Below are positions 24,754 through 33,066 of a stretch of DNA of 43,002 bases, one piece after another. The notes under the pieces were generated by a model. That model had not been told where the DNA came from. It ran no database searches and saw only the letters and a list, made by a program, of their open reading frames with translations. The stretch's first letter is position 1. Each line of letters opens with the position of its first letter. Origin of the DNA: an uncultured Burkholderiales bacterium (GTDB lineage: Bacteria; Pseudomonadota; Gammaproteobacteria; Burkholderiales; Burkholderiaceae_C); NCBI GenBank assembly GCA_903906635.1, contig CAIVLE010000085.1, forward strand, positions 1 through 43,002, in the 5' to 3' direction. The position numbers and the translations under genes are program-made.

Positions 24754-25800
24754 ATGACTCCCACACGCATCGCGGTGGCTGGTGCCGGTTACATCGGCCA
24801 AGCCCACATGCAGGCGGCTCAAGACAGCGCCACCGTCACGCTGACTGCAGTGGTCGATCCATCGCCCCTGGCCAGCGCATTGGCAGCCAAAGCCGGTGTG
24901 CCGTGTTACACCTCACTGGAGGAGCTGTTTTCTCTTGACCGCCCGGATGGCGTGGTGCTGTCCACACCCAATGCCATGCATGTCCCCCACGCGTTGACGT
25001 GCATGCAGGCTGGCATTGCGTGCTTACTAGAAAAGCCCATTGCCCCCACCGTGGCCCAAGCGCAAGCCTTGGTTGATCAGGTAGAGGCCACAGGTGCCAA
25101 GGTGCTGATTGGGCACCACCGCGCCCACAGCCCCATCATGGCCAAAGCCAAAGCCCTGGTGCAAAGTGGTGAGCTGGGTCAGCTGGTGGCGGTGATGGGC
25201 AGCGCTACATTTTTCAAACCCGACCAGTACTTTGCCGATGGCCCCTGGCGACGTGAGGTGGGCGGCGGGCCCATCTTGCTCAACATGATCCACGAGGTGC
25301 ATAACCTGCGTATGCTGTGCGGCGAGATCGTGGCGGTACAAGCCTTTGCAAGCAACGCCATCCGAGGGTTTGCGGTCGAAGATACGGTGTGTATCAACCT
25401 GCGTTTTGCCAACGGTGTGCTGGGTACGTTCATGTTGTCTGACACGGCCGCTTGTGCGCGCAGTTGGGAGCAAACCTCGCAAGAAAACAAGGCCTACTCC
25501 AGCTACGACGACGAAGACTGCTACGTCATCACGGGCACCCACGGCAGTCTGTCAGTGCCCACCATGCGCCTAAAAACCTACCCCCGTGCCCAAGACCGCT
25601 CGTGGTGGAAACCTTTTGAGGTCAGCACGCTTGAGATGGAGCGCGCCGATCCGATTGCGCAACAAATGGAACACTTCGCCGCGGTGGTGCGCGGAGAAGT
25701 AGCGCCCTTGGTCACCGCAGGCGATGGCTTGGCCAATTTACGCGTCACCGAAGCCATTGTGCTTGCGGCTCAAACAGGTCGTACGGTTGAACTGGTGTGA
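24754..25800 (+). CDS. Gfo/Idh/MocA-family NAD(P)-dependent oxidoreductase
   Basis: A 348-residue oxidoreductase. The N-terminal Rossmann fold has VAGAGYIGQAHMQAA (8-22), and the family signature region VLSTPNAMHVPHAL is followed by LLEKPIAPTVAQA with the catalytic-type Lys of EKP. The C-terminal substrate domain contains GGGPILLNMIHEVHNLRMLC with the conserved Asp/His-type positions occupied by N and H. Such enzymes oxidise or reduce sugars, inositols and related polyols; the substrate cannot be named. The gene starts 28 nt after the terminator of the dadA-like unit and is convergent with the photolyase gene. Confidence 0.88.
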   Translation: MTPTRIAVAGAGYIGQAHMQAAQDSATVTLTAVVDPSPLASALAAKAGVPCYTSLEELFSLDRPDGVVLSTPNAMHVPHALTCMQAGIACLLEKPIAPTVAQAQALVDQVEATGAKVLIGHHRAHSPIMAKAKALVQSGELGQLVAVMGSATFFKPDQYFADGPWRREVGGGPILLNMIHEVHNLRMLCGEIVAVQAFASNAIRGFAVEDTVCINLRFANGVLGTFMLSDTAACARSWEQTSQENKAYSSYDDEDCYVITGTHGSLSVPTMRLKTYPRAQDRSWWKPFEVSTLEMERADPIAQQMEHFAAVVRGEVAPLVTAGDGLANLRVTEAIVLAAQTGRTVELV

Positions 25801-25824
25801 GCTCCACGCCAGCAAATCAGAACT

Positions 25825-27351
25825 TCAAAAATCAAACCCCAACTGTTGCTTGGCGGCTTGATTGGCCGCGGATTTGTTTTTCCGTGGGGAGAAAGTTTTT
25901 CGGGAGGCATGTTTGTCGATCACGGATGATTTGCCAGCCTTGACCTCTGGCGTTTGACGTCTGCTGTGCAAGCGTTGTTTGGCTTCTCGCGTGGCCGCTA
26001 CCAGCTCCACCAGCGGCTTTGCGATGTCCACGCCCACCTGCACCCCTGAGCTGAGTTGTACCTGTTGAGGCATCAGCCAGGGCTCCAACAGCCAACTGTC
26101 TGGCACGCGGCGCAGGGCGGGCAACCAGCGCCTGACAAATGTGCCATGCGGGTCATGGTCTTGGGCTTGTTTGATTGGGTTGTATACCCGTGTGGTGTTG
26201 ATGCCAGTGGTGCCTGACTGCATTTGCAATTGACTCCAGTGGATGCCGGGTTCATAGTCGAGGAATTGTGTGGCCAGCCACTCTCCCACCGGTCGCCAGT
26301 GCAGCCACAAAGGGTAAGCCGCCACCGACACCAACATGGCGCGCATGCGAAAGTTCAGCCATCCCGTCTCTCGCAGCATCACCACACAGGCATCCACCAT
26401 GGGCCAGCCTGTACGGGCAGCTTTCAAGGCTTCAAAGAGTTCGCTCTGGAAGTCTTCTTCTCGCAGCCCATCGTAGCCACGGTGCATGTTGCGCCATTCG
26501 ATGGCGGGCTCGCTTTCGAGTTTTTGAATGAAGTGGCAGTGCCAATACAAGCGGCTGATGAAAGCACTCAGCCCCGCGCGGTGGCGCGTGGCGGAGGGGG
26601 GCAATTGTGCGATGTGTGCTCGGGTGTGTTGCACCACCTCGCGCATGCTGATGCAGCCCCAGGCCAGATAGGCCGACAAGCGCGAGCACGCATCGGGCGC
26701 CGTCAAGGGGGAGGAAATGCCACCGCGGTAGCCCAAGCTGCGTACATTCAAAAAACTGTGCAGAGTGGTCAGTGCCAAGGGACGCCCGCCCCGCTGACGC
26801 AACGCCGGGTTGTGTGTGAGGTGCTCAGGAGCATGCATCTCAAAGTTCCTTGCTGGCGTGTCTGACCAAAACCTGAGTGGGCCGACATCTTGCATGGGGG
26901 CTGCCATGTGCTTTTCCCAGGCGGCTTGCCACAGATTTCTGTTCTTCAAGCCGCGCACCACGCCAAACTGCGCCTGCTCATGCCACGCCACATGGTGTGA
27001 CTTGCACCAAGCTGCGACCCGCAAGTCGCGTGCGTAGGTCCATCCATTGCCCGTTTCTTGGTGCGAGTGCAGCCGTGCAAAGGGACTGTCTTGCCACATA
27101 CGAGACAGCACATCTGGCAATTCACCGACATGTATTTCCAAGCCTCCGCCTTGGGCGCGCAATGCCTCATCGAGAGCCTCTAGCGATTCGCGGACAAACT
27201 CAAAGTGTTGGAGTGCGGCGTCGGGTTGAAGCCACAGCTCGGGTTCGATGACGTAAATGCAACGCACCGCCCCAAGCCGGCTGGCTTGGGCCAAGGCCGC
27301 ATGGTCTTGCCAACGCAAGTCACGCTTGAACCAAACCAGCTCGTAGCTCAT
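25825..27351 (-). CDS. Cryptochrome/photolyase-family flavoprotein
   Basis: A 508-residue protein. The N-terminal alpha/beta antenna domain begins MSYELVWFKRDLRWQDHAAL. The helical FAD domain includes SHQETGNGWTYARDLRVAAW, LSAYLAWGCISMREVVQHTR, FISRLYWHCHFIQKLESEPA, TGWPMVDACVVMLRETGWLN and the C-terminal YEPGIHWSQLQMQSGTTGIN. These match DNA photolyases and related cryptochromes, and repair of UV photoproducts is the likely job. After about residue 440 there is a basic tail rich in Lys and Arg (HSRRQTPEVKAGKSS onwards), ending in KQQLGFDF, which is unlike the compact end of E. coli PhrB. It is convergent with the Gfo/Idh gene. The exact photolyase class is not settled. Confidence 0.9.
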   Translation of the reverse strand: MSYELVWFKRDLRWQDHAALAQASRLGAVRCIYVIEPELWLQPDAALQHFEFVRESLEALDEALRAQGGGLEIHVGELPDVLSRMWQDSPFARLHSHQETGNGWTYARDLRVAAWCKSHHVAWHEQAQFGVVRGLKNRNLWQAAWEKHMAAPMQDVGPLRFWSDTPARNFEMHAPEHLTHNPALRQRGGRPLALTTLHSFLNVRSLGYRGGISSPLTAPDACSRLSAYLAWGCISMREVVQHTRAHIAQLPPSATRHRAGLSAFISRLYWHCHFIQKLESEPAIEWRNMHRGYDGLREEDFQSELFEALKAARTGWPMVDACVVMLRETGWLNFRMRAMLVSVAAYPLWLHWRPVGEWLATQFLDYEPGIHWSQLQMQSGTTGINTTRVYNPIKQAQDHDPHGTFVRRWLPALRRVPDSWLLEPWLMPQQVQLSSGVQVGVDIAKPLVELVAATREAKQRLHSRRQTPEVKAGKSSVIDKHASRKTFSPRKNKSAANQAAKQQLGFDF

Positions 27352-27375
27352 GGGGGTCTGAGTGGGGGTGCAGTT

Positions 27376-27969
27376 TTAGGGATGAGCTTTGAGTTGGTCG
27401 GGGTTGGGGCGATCCATGACCTTGTAGTCACGCAGCTTGCCGTTGAGATCCACCTGGGCCAACACCATATCCCCTGAGGCAACATTTTCTCCCACGTAGG
27501 CCATGATGTTGACGTGGTGGGTGACCAAAATGAGAGCCTCACTGCCCTTGGCGTTGAGTTGCTTGGCGATGAATTTTTCAAGTGCCAGCGTGCTGACCTT
27601 GGATGTGTGCATGTCATCAAAAAAAGAGGCCAAGGCAGGCGCCACCTTGAAGCCATTGAAGTTGAGCAACTCCGCCGTGTCCTTGCAGCGGCACCAGGCG
27701 CTGCTGTGAACTTGCGCAGTAGCGACTCCTTCTTGACGCAGCCATTGACCCACCACCACCGCCTGTTGTCGGCCTTCTTTGCTGAGGTTGCGTTGGCTTT
27801 TGCAATCTGCCAAGGTGTACCCCGCGGGGTCTCCTATGCCAGGTGCGCGGGTATGCCGCATCAGCAACACGTAGTGTGAGGACTGAAGTTTTTCGGACAA
27901 GTCGCTCGCGTGTGAACACAGCGACAACAACAAACCCATCGCGATGAAGATCATTTTCTGAAATGGCAT
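27376..27969 (-). CDS. Exported histidine-phosphatase-family protein
   Basis: A 197-residue protein with an N-terminal signal peptide (MPFQKMIFIAMGLLLSLCSH followed by AS). The phosphatase core is YVLLMRHTRAPG, in which RHT stands where RHG is usual (38-40), then NLSKEGRQQAVVVGQWLR, and the second catalytic His in LILVTHHVNIMAYVG. It is expected to act in the periplasm on an unknown phosphorylated compound. The C-terminus has a short conserved-looking strand (DMVLAQVDLNGKLRDYKV). It lies 24 nt upstream of the photolyase start on the same strand, so the two may be co-transcribed. Confidence 0.87.
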   Translation of the reverse strand: MPFQKMIFIAMGLLLSLCSHASDLSEKLQSSHYVLLMRHTRAPGIGDPAGYTLADCKSQRNLSKEGRQQAVVVGQWLRQEGVATAQVHSSAWCRCKDTAELLNFNGFKVAPALASFFDDMHTSKVSTLALEKFIAKQLNAKGSEALILVTHHVNIMAYVGENVASGDMVLAQVDLNGKLRDYKVMDRPNPDQLKAHP

Positions 27970-27980
27970 TTCTCGTCTTT

Positions 27981-28223
27981 CTAGGAGCCTTCGCTGTTAT
28001 CCGCTGTTAACCGCTGAGAAGCTCTGAGTGCGTGACTGCTCGCACACACTTTGATGAAAGCCTTGGTGTCCTCAGACAAAGGCGGTGCTGCAGCGCGTTG
28101 AATTGTGGCTGTTTTTTCAAGATCAGTGAGCAGTGCGTCAGACCAAGCAAGCGGTGTGGGTCGTTTGGGCATCACCAGATGAGCTTGTCCTTTGGTGTCG
28201 TGATCCACACGCATGTGGCGCAT
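27981..28223 (-). CDS. Small hypothetical protein
   Basis: An 80-residue open frame on the minus strand, ending 11 nt before the histidine-phosphatase start. Its sequence (for example WSDALLTDLEKTATIQRAAA and PPLSEDTKAFIKVCASSHAL) has ordinary composition and helix-like patterning but matches no family I recognise. No ribosome site precedes the ATG at 28223 or the ATG at 28214. It fills an otherwise empty 330-nt stretch, and spacing to the next gene is operon-like, which is why it is listed. It could also be non-coding. Confidence 0.4.
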   Translation of the reverse strand: MRHMRVDHDTKGQAHLVMPKRPTPLAWSDALLTDLEKTATIQRAAAPPLSEDTKAFIKVCASSHALRASQRLTADNSEGS

Positions 28224-28305
28224 GGCGGTTTATGTCGTTTCTGTGGACGCCCACCAAATTAAAAATCAGTGGCTGGTGATTGAAATGGTCAAACGCCCAG
28301 GTCTG

Positions 28306-29733
28306 TCAACGACTTGCCAATGCCAGCTCCAGCGCCAGCTGGTTGTGCCGCTCAATCAGCGGCCCCATGTCCAGCGTGGCAATCTGTCCTTGTCGCACCA
28401 CCACACGGCCGTTCACAAGGGTGTAGTCTGCATTGGCACTGGCGCACAGCAGGAGCGCGCCCACCGGGTCGTGCACTGCAGCACCGGCCATGTTCAGGGT
28501 GTCGGTGCGAAACATGGCAATGTCCGCGCAAAAGCCCGGGCTGAGCTGCCCCAGCTCGTGCGCGCGACCCAGCACTTGCGCGCCCCCGCGTGTGGCCAAG
28601 CGCAAGGCGTCACGCGGTGTCATGTCAGATGGGCCGACATCACAGCCGTAGACCGTGCGCCCGTCCACCACGCGTGGTGCTTCCAAGGCACGTCCTACGC
28701 GTGCCAGCAACATGGCTTGGCGTGCTTCGTTGAGCAGGTGAGCCCCGTCGTTGCTGGCGCAGCCGTCCACACCCAGGCCTATGGGCACGCCCGCGTCGAG
28801 CATCTTGCGCAAGGGCAAGATGCCGCTGGACAAGCGCATGTTGCTGCAGGGACAGTGGGCAATGCCGGTGCGGGTTTTGGCAAAGAGGTAGGTTCCCGCG
28901 TCGTCCAGCTTGACCCCGTGAGCGTGCCACACGTCGTGGCCCACCCAGCCCAAGTCTTGGGCGTACTCGGCGGGCGTGCAGTTGAACTTCTCTCGGGTGT
29001 ACGCAATGTCGTGGTCGTTTTCGGCCAAGTGCGTGTGCAGTCTCACCTTATATGCACGGGCCAACTCGGCCGAGGCGCGCATCAGGTCTTGGCTCACGCT
29101 GAAGGGGGAGCAGGGTGCCACTGCCACGTGGGTCATGGCGCCAAAGCTTGCGTTGTGCCACGTTTCAATCAGTCGTTGGGTTTCTTTGAGGATCAAAGGT
29201 TCTTGTTCGACCACACGGTCGGGCGGCAAGCCGCCTTGCGATTGGCCCACGCTCATGCTCCCGCGTGAGGCGGTAAAGCGCATGCCAATGCTGTGAGCGG
29301 CTTCAATGCTGTCGTCGAGTCGCACGCCGTTGGGGTAGATGTAGAGGTGGTCGCTGCTGGTGGTGCAGCCACTAAGCAACAACTCGGCCATGGCCACTTG
29401 GGCGGACACCCTCACCATCTCCGGCGTGAGCCCTGCCCAAATGGGGTAGAGCCCTTGCAGCCAACTGAAGAGTTCGGCGTTTTGTACCTTGGGTATTGCC
29501 CGTGTGAGCGATTGGTACATATGGTGGTGCGTGTTGATCAAGCCCGGAACCACCACGTGGTGGCGAGCGTCGATGACTTCTTCGGCGCTGTGCAGTGCCT
29601 GCGGTAACTCAGCATCAGGACCTACCCAATCAATGAGGCCGTCGCGCACGTACAGCGCTGCGTGCGGTATGACATCATCGGCATCGTTTAGTCGAGCTAG
29701 GGCTTGGATGTGGCGTAACAAAAGGGTAGGCAT
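28306..29733 (-). CDS. 8-oxoguanine deaminase (amidohydrolase superfamily)
   Basis: A 475-residue TrzN/AtzA-type amidohydrolase. The metal site HxH occurs in GLINTHHHMYQSLTRAIPKV (about 64-83), with later ligands in VRLHTHLAENDHDI, VWHAHGVKLDDAG and GLGVDGCASNDGAHLLNEAR. The long substrate segment TTSSDHLYIYPNG and AVAPCSPFSVS is as in 8-oxoguanine deaminases. It converts 8-oxoguanine to urate directly, which the PuuD-UraH route then consumes. No signal peptide is seen. Its start is 202 nt from the divergent FMN dehydrogenase gene. Other members of the family act on related purines or triazines, so the exact substrate is a family-level assignment. Confidence 0.85.
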   Translation of the reverse strand: MPTLLLRHIQALARLNDADDVIPHAALYVRDGLIDWVGPDAELPQALHSAEEVIDARHHVVVPGLINTHHHMYQSLTRAIPKVQNAELFSWLQGLYPIWAGLTPEMVRVSAQVAMAELLLSGCTTSSDHLYIYPNGVRLDDSIEAAHSIGMRFTASRGSMSVGQSQGGLPPDRVVEQEPLILKETQRLIETWHNASFGAMTHVAVAPCSPFSVSQDLMRASAELARAYKVRLHTHLAENDHDIAYTREKFNCTPAEYAQDLGWVGHDVWHAHGVKLDDAGTYLFAKTRTGIAHCPCSNMRLSSGILPLRKMLDAGVPIGLGVDGCASNDGAHLLNEARQAMLLARVGRALEAPRVVDGRTVYGCDVGPSDMTPRDALRLATRGGAQVLGRAHELGQLSPGFCADIAMFRTDTLNMAGAAVHDPVGALLLCASANADYTLVNGRVVVRQGQIATLDMGPLIERHNQLALELALASR

Positions 29734-29884
29734 GTGCAGTCCCAGAGGCTTAACTGTAAAAGGTGATGTGTAAGTTTGCCTGATTGTCCCAAGCAGTTGG
29801 CGCTGGCGGCGTTTATCTTTTGATTGGGTGAGGTTTGGGGGACGCTCTACGCGCCTGATGCTCAGCTAGGATGTAGTCAAGCGG

Positions 29885-29899
29885 TCAACCTCTGGTTGA
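29885..29899. promoter_or_regulatory. Inverted repeat upstream of the FMN dehydrogenase
   Basis: TCAACC and GGTTGA are perfect 6-bp arms around TCT, 37 nt before the ATG at 29936. It may be an operator or a leader hairpin. The remaining part of 29734-29935, between two divergent genes, must hold both promoters but no convincing -35/-10 pair was seen. Confidence 0.4.
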
Positions 29900-29935
29900 G
29901 GTGAATGCGGATTGAGAACATAAATAGGAGGAGAC

Positions 29936-31207
29936 ATGAGTCATCAAAAGGTTCAAGACCTACAACGTCGTCAGCTCTTGGCATGGCTGGGCGCAAGCCC
30001 CTTGCTGTCCATGGGCAAAGATGTTTACGCCCAAGATCCTGCCAATGAGCTTGTGCGCAACGTGGCCAAGCGGCCCGATCCGATGATCTGGACGCCGACC
30101 ACCCCATTGGATTTGATCGCAGATCCGAGTCAGGCGATCAATGTGTTCGATTTTGAGCCGGTGGCATTTGCCAAAGTGCCCCCCGCGCATTTCGCCTACA
30201 TGGCTTCTGGCATCGATGACGAAGTGACCTTGCGCGCCAACAGAACGTCTTTTTTGAAATACTCCTTACGCCCACGCCGTTTGCGGGATGTGAGCGAGAT
30301 TGACACGTCGGTGTCCATGTTTGGTACGCGGTGGAAATCCCCCATCATCTTGGCGCCCACTGGGGGAAATAAAGCGTACGACCCAGAGGGTGAGGTGGCC
30401 GTTGCCAAGGCCGCACGAAAAGGCGGATTTTTGAACATTCTCTCCAGCGCAGCAGCTTCCAGCATTGAAGATGTGGTGGCCGCTCGGCAAGGACAGGTGT
30501 GGTTTCAGCTCTACGCGACTTCAAGTTTTGAGGTCTCCAAACAAATAGCCAAACGCCTTGATCGCGCAGGGGTTCCTGTCATGGAGATCACGGTCGATCG
30601 CAATGGGGGGCGTAACCAAGAAACGTTTGCCAGGTTAAGGCGCTTAGACAACCGCAATTGCGCAGCTTGCCACACCCATGGCGCGCCAGGAAGTCGGTTT
30701 GAACGACCCATTTACGACGGCATTGACTTCACGAATGTGAAAAGCATGTCCTCCTCCAACATGACCTGGGACTTCATTCGCAAGATGCGTGATGTCACCC
30801 AGATGAAGTTGATCATCAAAGGTATTCAGACCGAGGAGGACGCCGAGCTGTGCCTCAAATACGGAGTCGATGGCATTCATGTCTCCAACCATGGCGGAAG
30901 AAGTGAAGACGGAGGGCGAGGTGCAATCGAGTGCTTGCCAGAGATTGCCAAAGTAGCCAAGGGCAAAGTGCCCATCCTCTTTGACAGTGGCATTCGCAGA
31001 GGCAGCGACATCTTCAAGGCTCTGGCGCTGGGTGCGAGCGCTGTGTGCGTGGGGCGTCCTTATCTGTGGGGTCTAGGTGCGTTTGGTCAGCCTGGCGTTG
31101 AGCGTGTGATGGACATCTTACAAACAGAATTGGTGGCGTCGATGCAGCAAATGGGCACTCCTGACATCGCTTCGATCGTTCCAGGGATGGTCATCAAGAC
31201 ATCCTAA
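29936..31207 (+). CDS. Exported FMN-dependent 2-hydroxyacid dehydrogenase with a CxxCH haem-c motif
   Basis: A 423-residue protein of the glycolate oxidase / lactate dehydrogenase FMN barrel family. It starts with a twin-arginine-like leader (QRRQLLAWLGASPLL, 10-24). The barrel keeps the catalytic and FMN residues: FAYMASGIDDEVTLR (Tyr88), WFQLY (Tyr193), TVDRNGGRNQ (Asp221, Arg226), IIKGIQTEEDA (Lys295) and VSNHGGR (His319, Arg322). In the loop that in relatives covers the active site stands NCAACHTHG, with Cys242-Ala-Ala-Cys245-His246, a c-type haem attachment motif. Export by Tat would put it where cytochrome c is assembled. A strong AGGAGG site precedes the ATG. The substrate is unknown; glycolate, lactate or glycerate are candidates, and a glycerate kinase gene follows. 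Confidence 0.88.
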   Translation: MSHQKVQDLQRRQLLAWLGASPLLSMGKDVYAQDPANELVRNVAKRPDPMIWTPTTPLDLIADPSQAINVFDFEPVAFAKVPPAHFAYMASGIDDEVTLRANRTSFLKYSLRPRRLRDVSEIDTSVSMFGTRWKSPIILAPTGGNKAYDPEGEVAVAKAARKGGFLNILSSAAASSIEDVVAARQGQVWFQLYATSSFEVSKQIAKRLDRAGVPVMEITVDRNGGRNQETFARLRRLDNRNCAACHTHGAPGSRFERPIYDGIDFTNVKSMSSSNMTWDFIRKMRDVTQMKLIIKGIQTEEDAELCLKYGVDGIHVSNHGGRSEDGGRGAIECLPEIAKVAKGKVPILFDSGIRRGSDIFKALALGASAVCVGRPYLWGLGAFGQPGVERVMDILQTELVASMQQMGTPDIASIVPGMVIKTS

Positions 31208-31327
31208 GGCGCATGGTGTGGATTTTGGACATGATTGCCTGTGGATGTGCGCTGAGCAACACGCACCCCAGGGTCGCTGGCAGATGGTCGAGCGTGCGGC
31301 AGCCTCAGTACGAGCTAGGATATCGCG

Positions 31328-32635
31328 ATGAATAACTTGAGCTTCTCCCCCCAAGCCTTACTTGGCGAACTCTTTAACGCCGCTGTGCAGCGCGCCTTGC
31401 CACTGCACAACACCGCCGCGTGCTTACCCACACCGCCCAAGGGCCGCACCCTGGTGCTGGGCGCAGGCAAGGCTGGTGGGGCCATGGCGCAGGCGGTCGA
31501 AGCTTTGTGGCCGCTTGACCAGCCGTTGTCGGGCCTGGTCATCACGCGCTACCACCACACACCGCCACGACCTGCGGGATTGCCCGCACGCATTGAGGTG
31601 GTGGAGGCTGCGCACCCGGTGCCAGACGCCGCCGGCTTGGCCGCCTCTGAGCGCATGTTGGCCTTGACCCAAGGTTTGACAAAAGACGACCTGGTGCTGT
31701 GCCTGATCTCTGGCGGGGGCTCGTCTTTGCTGACCCTGCCGGCTCAGGGCTTGAGCTTGCAAGACAAGCAGCGCATCAACCGCGACTTGCTGCACAGTGG
31801 CGCCAACATCACCGAGATGAACTGTGTGCGTAAACACCTCTCGCGCATCAAGGGCGGGCGCTTGGCCCAAGCGTGTGCGCCAGCCCAAGTGGTGACGCTC
31901 ACCATCAGCGATGTGCCGGGCGACGACCCCTCGGTCATTGCCAGTGGCCCCACGGTGTGCGACCACACCACGTGTGCCGATGCACTGGCTATATTGCAGC
32001 GCTACCGCATTGAGGTCTCGCCTGAGGTGCAGGCGGCCTTGTTGTCTGGCGCGCTAGAAACGCCCAAGCTCGGCATGAACTGGCATGAACAACCGGTGCA
32101 CCTGATTGCCACGCCCCAACAGTCGCTGCAAGCCGCAGCGCAGGTGGCGCGTGCAGCGGGCTTGAATGCCTATGTGCTGAGTGACGAAATTGAGGGCGAG
32201 TCGCGCGAAGTGGGCAAGGTGCACGCGGCGCTGGCCCGTGCCTCAGCGCGTGGTCTGGGGCCATTTCAAAAGCCGTGTGTGATTTTGAGTGGCGGCGAGA
32301 CCACGGTGACGGTGCGTGCGTCAGCTTCGAGCGCCAGTCCTGGGCGGGGCGGGCGGGCTGGTGAGTTTTGTTTGGGTCTGGCCCAAGCCCTGCAAGGGCA
32401 GCCCGGCGTGTGGGCCTTGGCTGCCGATACCGATGGCATTGACGGCAGCGAAGACAACGCGGGTGCCCGCGTGGCACCTGACACCTTGGCCCGAGCGCAG
32501 GCTTTGGGCATGAAGCCCTCGGCGTATCTGGACCGCAACGACGCCTATGGATTCTTTGAGCCCCTGGGTGACTTGGTGATCACCGGCCCCACCTTTACCA
32601 ACGTCAACGATTTTCGCGCTTTGTTGGTGCTGTGA
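31328..32635 (+). CDS. Glycerate 2-kinase (GckA/TtuD, MOFRL family)
   Basis: A 435-residue glycerate kinase of the GckA/MOFRL type, which phosphorylates glycerate to 2-phosphoglycerate. Blocks are TLVLGAGKAGGAMAQAVE, VEAAHPVPDAAG, LVLCLISGGGSSLLTLPA, NCVRKHLSRIKGGRLAQA, SDVPGDDPSVIASGPT, and in the MOFRL domain VILSGGETTVTV, RGGRAGEFCLGLAQAL and AADTDGIDGSEDNAGA. AGGA lies 7 nt before the ATG at 31328. Glyoxylate from ureidoglycolate breakdown can reach glycerate via tartronate semialdehyde, so the enzyme closes the route to central metabolism; the intermediate enzymes are not in the window. Older annotations call this family hydroxypyruvate reductase TtuD. Confidence 0.92.
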   Translation: MNNLSFSPQALLGELFNAAVQRALPLHNTAACLPTPPKGRTLVLGAGKAGGAMAQAVEALWPLDQPLSGLVITRYHHTPPRPAGLPARIEVVEAAHPVPDAAGLAASERMLALTQGLTKDDLVLCLISGGGSSLLTLPAQGLSLQDKQRINRDLLHSGANITEMNCVRKHLSRIKGGRLAQACAPAQVVTLTISDVPGDDPSVIASGPTVCDHTTCADALAILQRYRIEVSPEVQAALLSGALETPKLGMNWHEQPVHLIATPQQSLQAAAQVARAAGLNAYVLSDEIEGESREVGKVHAALARASARGLGPFQKPCVILSGGETTVTVRASASSASPGRGGRAGEFCLGLAQALQGQPGVWALAADTDGIDGSEDNAGARVAPDTLARAQALGMKPSAYLDRNDAYGFFEPLGDLVITGPTFTNVNDFRALLVL

Positions 32636-32637
32636 GT

Positions 32638-33066
32638 TCACTCGCAGAGGCTGCGAATCTCAGCTGGAATGGCTACCGCGCGGATGCCAGGCTGTGAGGC
32701 GTTGTCGCCCTCTCGGTGCGCTGCGAAGATGCGCACCTCGTCACACTCCATGATCAGGTCGTCGCCGCGCATGATGCGGTAGCGCATCACAAAGCTCTTG
32801 GCACGCCATTCAGCGATCTGGATGTGGATTTGCAACACATCGCCATAGCTGGCGGTTTTGACAAAGCGCGCATGCGTGTCCACCAAGGGGGTGCCTATGA
32901 CGCCCAAGGTTTTTTCAATTTCATGCCAAGGCGGCACACCGCATTGCACAAAGAAGTGGCGTGAGGCCGCATCGATCCAGCGAAAGAAATTGGGGAACCA
33001 GACAATGCGGGCCGGATCGCAGTCGCCAAACTCGACCTGTTGGGTGAAGGTGATGGTTTTACTCAT
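32638..33066 (-). CDS. 4HBT-family acyl-CoA thioesterase
   Basis: A 142-residue hot-dog-fold thioesterase. The signature VEFGDCDPARIVWFPNFFRW (about 11-30) contains the catalytic-type Asp and is typical of 4-hydroxybenzoyl-CoA thioesterase relatives; DTHARFVKTASYGDVLQIHI is the central helix and strand. It hydrolyses a CoA thioester in the cytoplasm. Its ATG overlaps the guaD stop by four bases, so it is translated with the purine operon, although no CoA ester is known in this pathway. It converges with the glycerate kinase gene, separated by two nucleotides. Confidence 0.9.
   Translation of the reverse strand: MSKTITFTQQVEFGDCDPARIVWFPNFFRWIDAASRHFFVQCGVPPWHEIEKTLGVIGTPLVDTHARFVKTASYGDVLQIHIQIAEWRAKSFVMRYRIMRGDDLIMECDEVRIFAAHREGDNASQPGIRAVAIPAEIRSLCE

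Noticed and set aside
26181-26188. TGTATACC, resembling the putative GntR operator
   Set aside because: It lies deep inside the photolyase coding region, in codons for the conserved RVYNP segment, far from any start. It is probably coincidental.
28213-29268. Long open frame on the plus strand opposite the 8-oxoguanine deaminase gene (351 residues)
   Set aside because: It is antisense to a clearly conserved enzyme and has His/Val/Gly-rich low-complexity sequence typical of frames opposite high-GC genes.
31316-31328. Possible leaderless start of the glycerate kinase (TAGGAT seven bases before the ATG)
   Set aside because: The same bases contain AGGA at a normal ribosome-site distance, so an ordinary leader is the simpler reading.
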